Shown piece after piece: positions 6,307-7,534 of a stretch of 7,534 nucleotides of DNA. Every line of letters begins with the position of its first letter. Within the stretch, counting starts at the first letter, position 1. Position numbers and translations under genes: made by a program. The DNA lies in contig PKYM01000369.1 in the NCBI GenBank assembly GCA_003132645.1, positions 3,199-10,732 of the forward strand. Reading direction: 5' to 3'. Under the pieces are notes generated by a model, which had not been told where the DNA came from, did not search any database, and saw only the letters and a list, made by a program, of their open reading frames with translations. Origin of the DNA: Actinomycetota bacterium (GTDB lineage Bacteria > Actinomycetota > Thermoleophilia > UBA2241).

Positions 6307-7534
6307 GTCGTGGCGTTGCCTGGCTGCCGTATCTGTGCTTGGCCGCGCTGGCCGTCGCTGCGTTCTGGTCGCCGCCGGCGGCTCGTGCGGCCACGGTGCT
6401 GCGCGGCGTCGACGACGTGTCGCTGCCCACGCTGGCACCCGCCCCGCGCGCCCGGCATCTCCATGAGATCAGAAGCGAGCTGCGCGCCTCGGTGCTGCGC
6501 GTGGACTGCCAGTGGCCGCTCGCCGAACCGACCCAGGGGCAGTACAGCGACGTCGACGACTCGGGCTACCTCTCCGGCCTCGAACAGACCGTCGCCGACG
6601 CTCACAACCTGGGACTCAAGGTGATCGTCACCATGGACTTCGTGCCGAAGTGGGCCTCCGACTCGGCGTACTGGGACGATCCGCCGCCGGGCTACAGCAA
6701 CGGCTATCAGACGTTCTACCCGATGGCGGCCGGCGCGCGCGTCGACTACGAGGCCTTTGCCAGGCACCTTGCGACAAAGCTCAAAGGCGAGGTGCTGGGC
6801 TACGAGGCCTACAACGAACCGAACCTCTGGCCGCATCTCTATCCCCAGCGCACCGACGACCTCTGGTTCGCGGCGCGTGTGTACCTGAAGTACCTCAAGG
6901 CCTTCGGGGCCGGCGTGAAGGCCGGCGATCCCGGCGCCCAGGTGATCGCCGGTGCGACGGCGCCGACTGGCACCAACGACAACTACCGCACGGCGCCGCA
7001 GACCTTCGCCGCCGAGCTCAAGGCTCTTGGCGCCGGCGCTTACTTCGACGTCTACTCCCATCATCCGTACGTGCCCGGAGGCGCCGCCGACATGGACCCG
7101 GGACTGCCCCCTGCGTTCCCGCTCCACACAGTGTCGCTCTCAAACATCGGCACGCTGCTCAAGATCTTTCCCAAGAAGCCGTTCTACCTGACCGAGTACG
7201 GTTTCTCTACTGAGCCCAGCGTGGCCTTCGGTGCCCCGGTGACCGAGGCCCGGCAGGCCGCCTACCTGACCAAGGCCTACGCGCTGGCCGCGCGCCACGC
7301 GCAGATCAAGCTGCTCGTCTGGTACCTGCTGCAGGACACCTCGCCGACCGGCAAGGCGACCAGTCCGTACGGCTGGTATCTCGGGCTGCGCCGCGTGAGC
7401 GGCACGGCCAAGCCGGCTTGGTATGCCTTCGCCCGCGGCAACCACATCACGCTCTCGGCGCCGCTGCGCGCGCGGCGCGGCAGCCGCATCGGCCTGCGCG
7501 GCTGGTACACCTGCGCGAGCATTGGCGGCGTGCC
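6300..7534 (+). CDS. Secreted clan GH-A glycoside hydrolase (GH39/GH5-like, PslG-like), partial at C-terminus
   Basis: 411 residues are visible, running off the right edge. Residues 1-30 are a signal peptide (RRR, hydrophobic core, PPAARA end). The rest to about 383 reads as a TIM barrel of retaining clan GH-A: VLRVDCQWPL (65-74), LGLKVIVTMDFVPKWA (104-119), YEAYNEPNLWPHL (168-180) with acid/base Glu173 after Asn172, YSHHPY (252-257), YLTEYGF (296-302) with nucleophile Glu299, and LLVWYLLQD (338-346). Both catalytic residues are present, so it should be active outside the cell. The best general match is cellulase-like/GH39 proteins such as PslG, which cut exopolysaccharide in biosynthesis loci; the true substrate is unknown. 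Residues after 383 (LRARRGSRIGLRG) look like the start of a beta-sandwich. The start is fixed by the signal peptide. There is no Shine-Dalgarno, and the ATGA overlap with the mini-ORF suggests coupled translation. Confidence 0.87.
   Translation, partial: MRRRGVAWLPYLCLAALAVAAFWSPPAARAATVLRGVDDVSLPTLAPAPRARHLHEIRSELRASVLRVDCQWPLAEPTQGQYSDVDDSGYLSGLEQTVADAHNLGLKVIVTMDFVPKWASDSAYWDDPPPGYSNGYQTFYPMAAGARVDYEAFARHLATKLKGEVLGYEAYNEPNLWPHLYPQRTDDLWFAARVYLKYLKAFGAGVKAGDPGAQVIAGATAPTGTNDNYRTAPQTFAAELKALGAGAYFDVYSHHPYVPGGAADMDPGLPPAFPLHTVSLSNIGTLLKIFPKKPFYLTEYGFSTEPSVAFGAPVTEARQAAYLTKAYALAARHAQIKLLVWYLLQDTSPTGKATSPYGWYLGLRRVSGTAKPAWYAFARGNHITLSAPLRARRGSRIGLRGWYTCASIGGV

Noticed and set aside
1..7534. 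tRNA, rRNA, CRISPR array, insertion sequence, phage or defence genes
   Set aside because: Looked for on both strands; no cloverleaf, spaced direct-repeat array, transposase motif or terminal inverted repeat was seen.

Overview
The window is very GC-rich (roughly 70 percent by eye). It shows strong GGAGG-type ribosome binding sites, GTG starts and short gene spacings. Gene content is surface polysaccharide synthesis plus secreted proteins. The TPR-tailed O-antigen-ligase-like protein, the sortase-like tail and the TTGNNN/TAGNNT promoter style suggest a high-GC Gram-positive (Actinomycetota) chromosome, possibly Thermoleophilia or a related deep lineage. This placement is inference; no rRNA or marker gene is present.

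Left half, minus strand (4447 down to 1): three genes read in one direction. First is a polysaccharide polymerase/ligase of the O-antigen ligase (Wzy_C) type with a C-terminal TPR tail. It cannot be read in one frame, because it carries three apparent one-base indels and one in-frame TAG. Next is an intact UDP-glucose 6-dehydrogenase. Eight bases after its stop comes a sugar-1-phosphate nucleotidyltransferase that runs off the left edge. The two enzymes would supply UDP-glucuronate and another NDP-sugar for an exopolysaccharide or capsule.

Right half, plus strand (4583 to 7534): a 120-residue secreted protein has a hydrophobic, Arg-tipped C-terminus resembling a sorting signal, and a GNRA-loop hairpin follows it. 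A gene-free stretch of about 0.5 kb ends in a good promoter. Then come a 221-residue secreted protein with carboxypeptidase-regulatory-like beta domains, a possible 38-codon ORF overlapping both neighbours (GTGA and ATGA junctions), and a secreted clan GH-A glycoside hydrolase cut by the right edge. The 38-codon ORF contains a perfect 17-bp inverted repeat.

Taken together this looks like a cell-envelope polysaccharide locus: precursor synthesis and polymerisation on one strand, secreted surface proteins and a glycan-cleaving enzyme on the other. No complete new system is demonstrable. The most unusual points are the multiply broken polymerase gene, the palindromic overlapping mini-ORF, and the small protein of unrecognised family.
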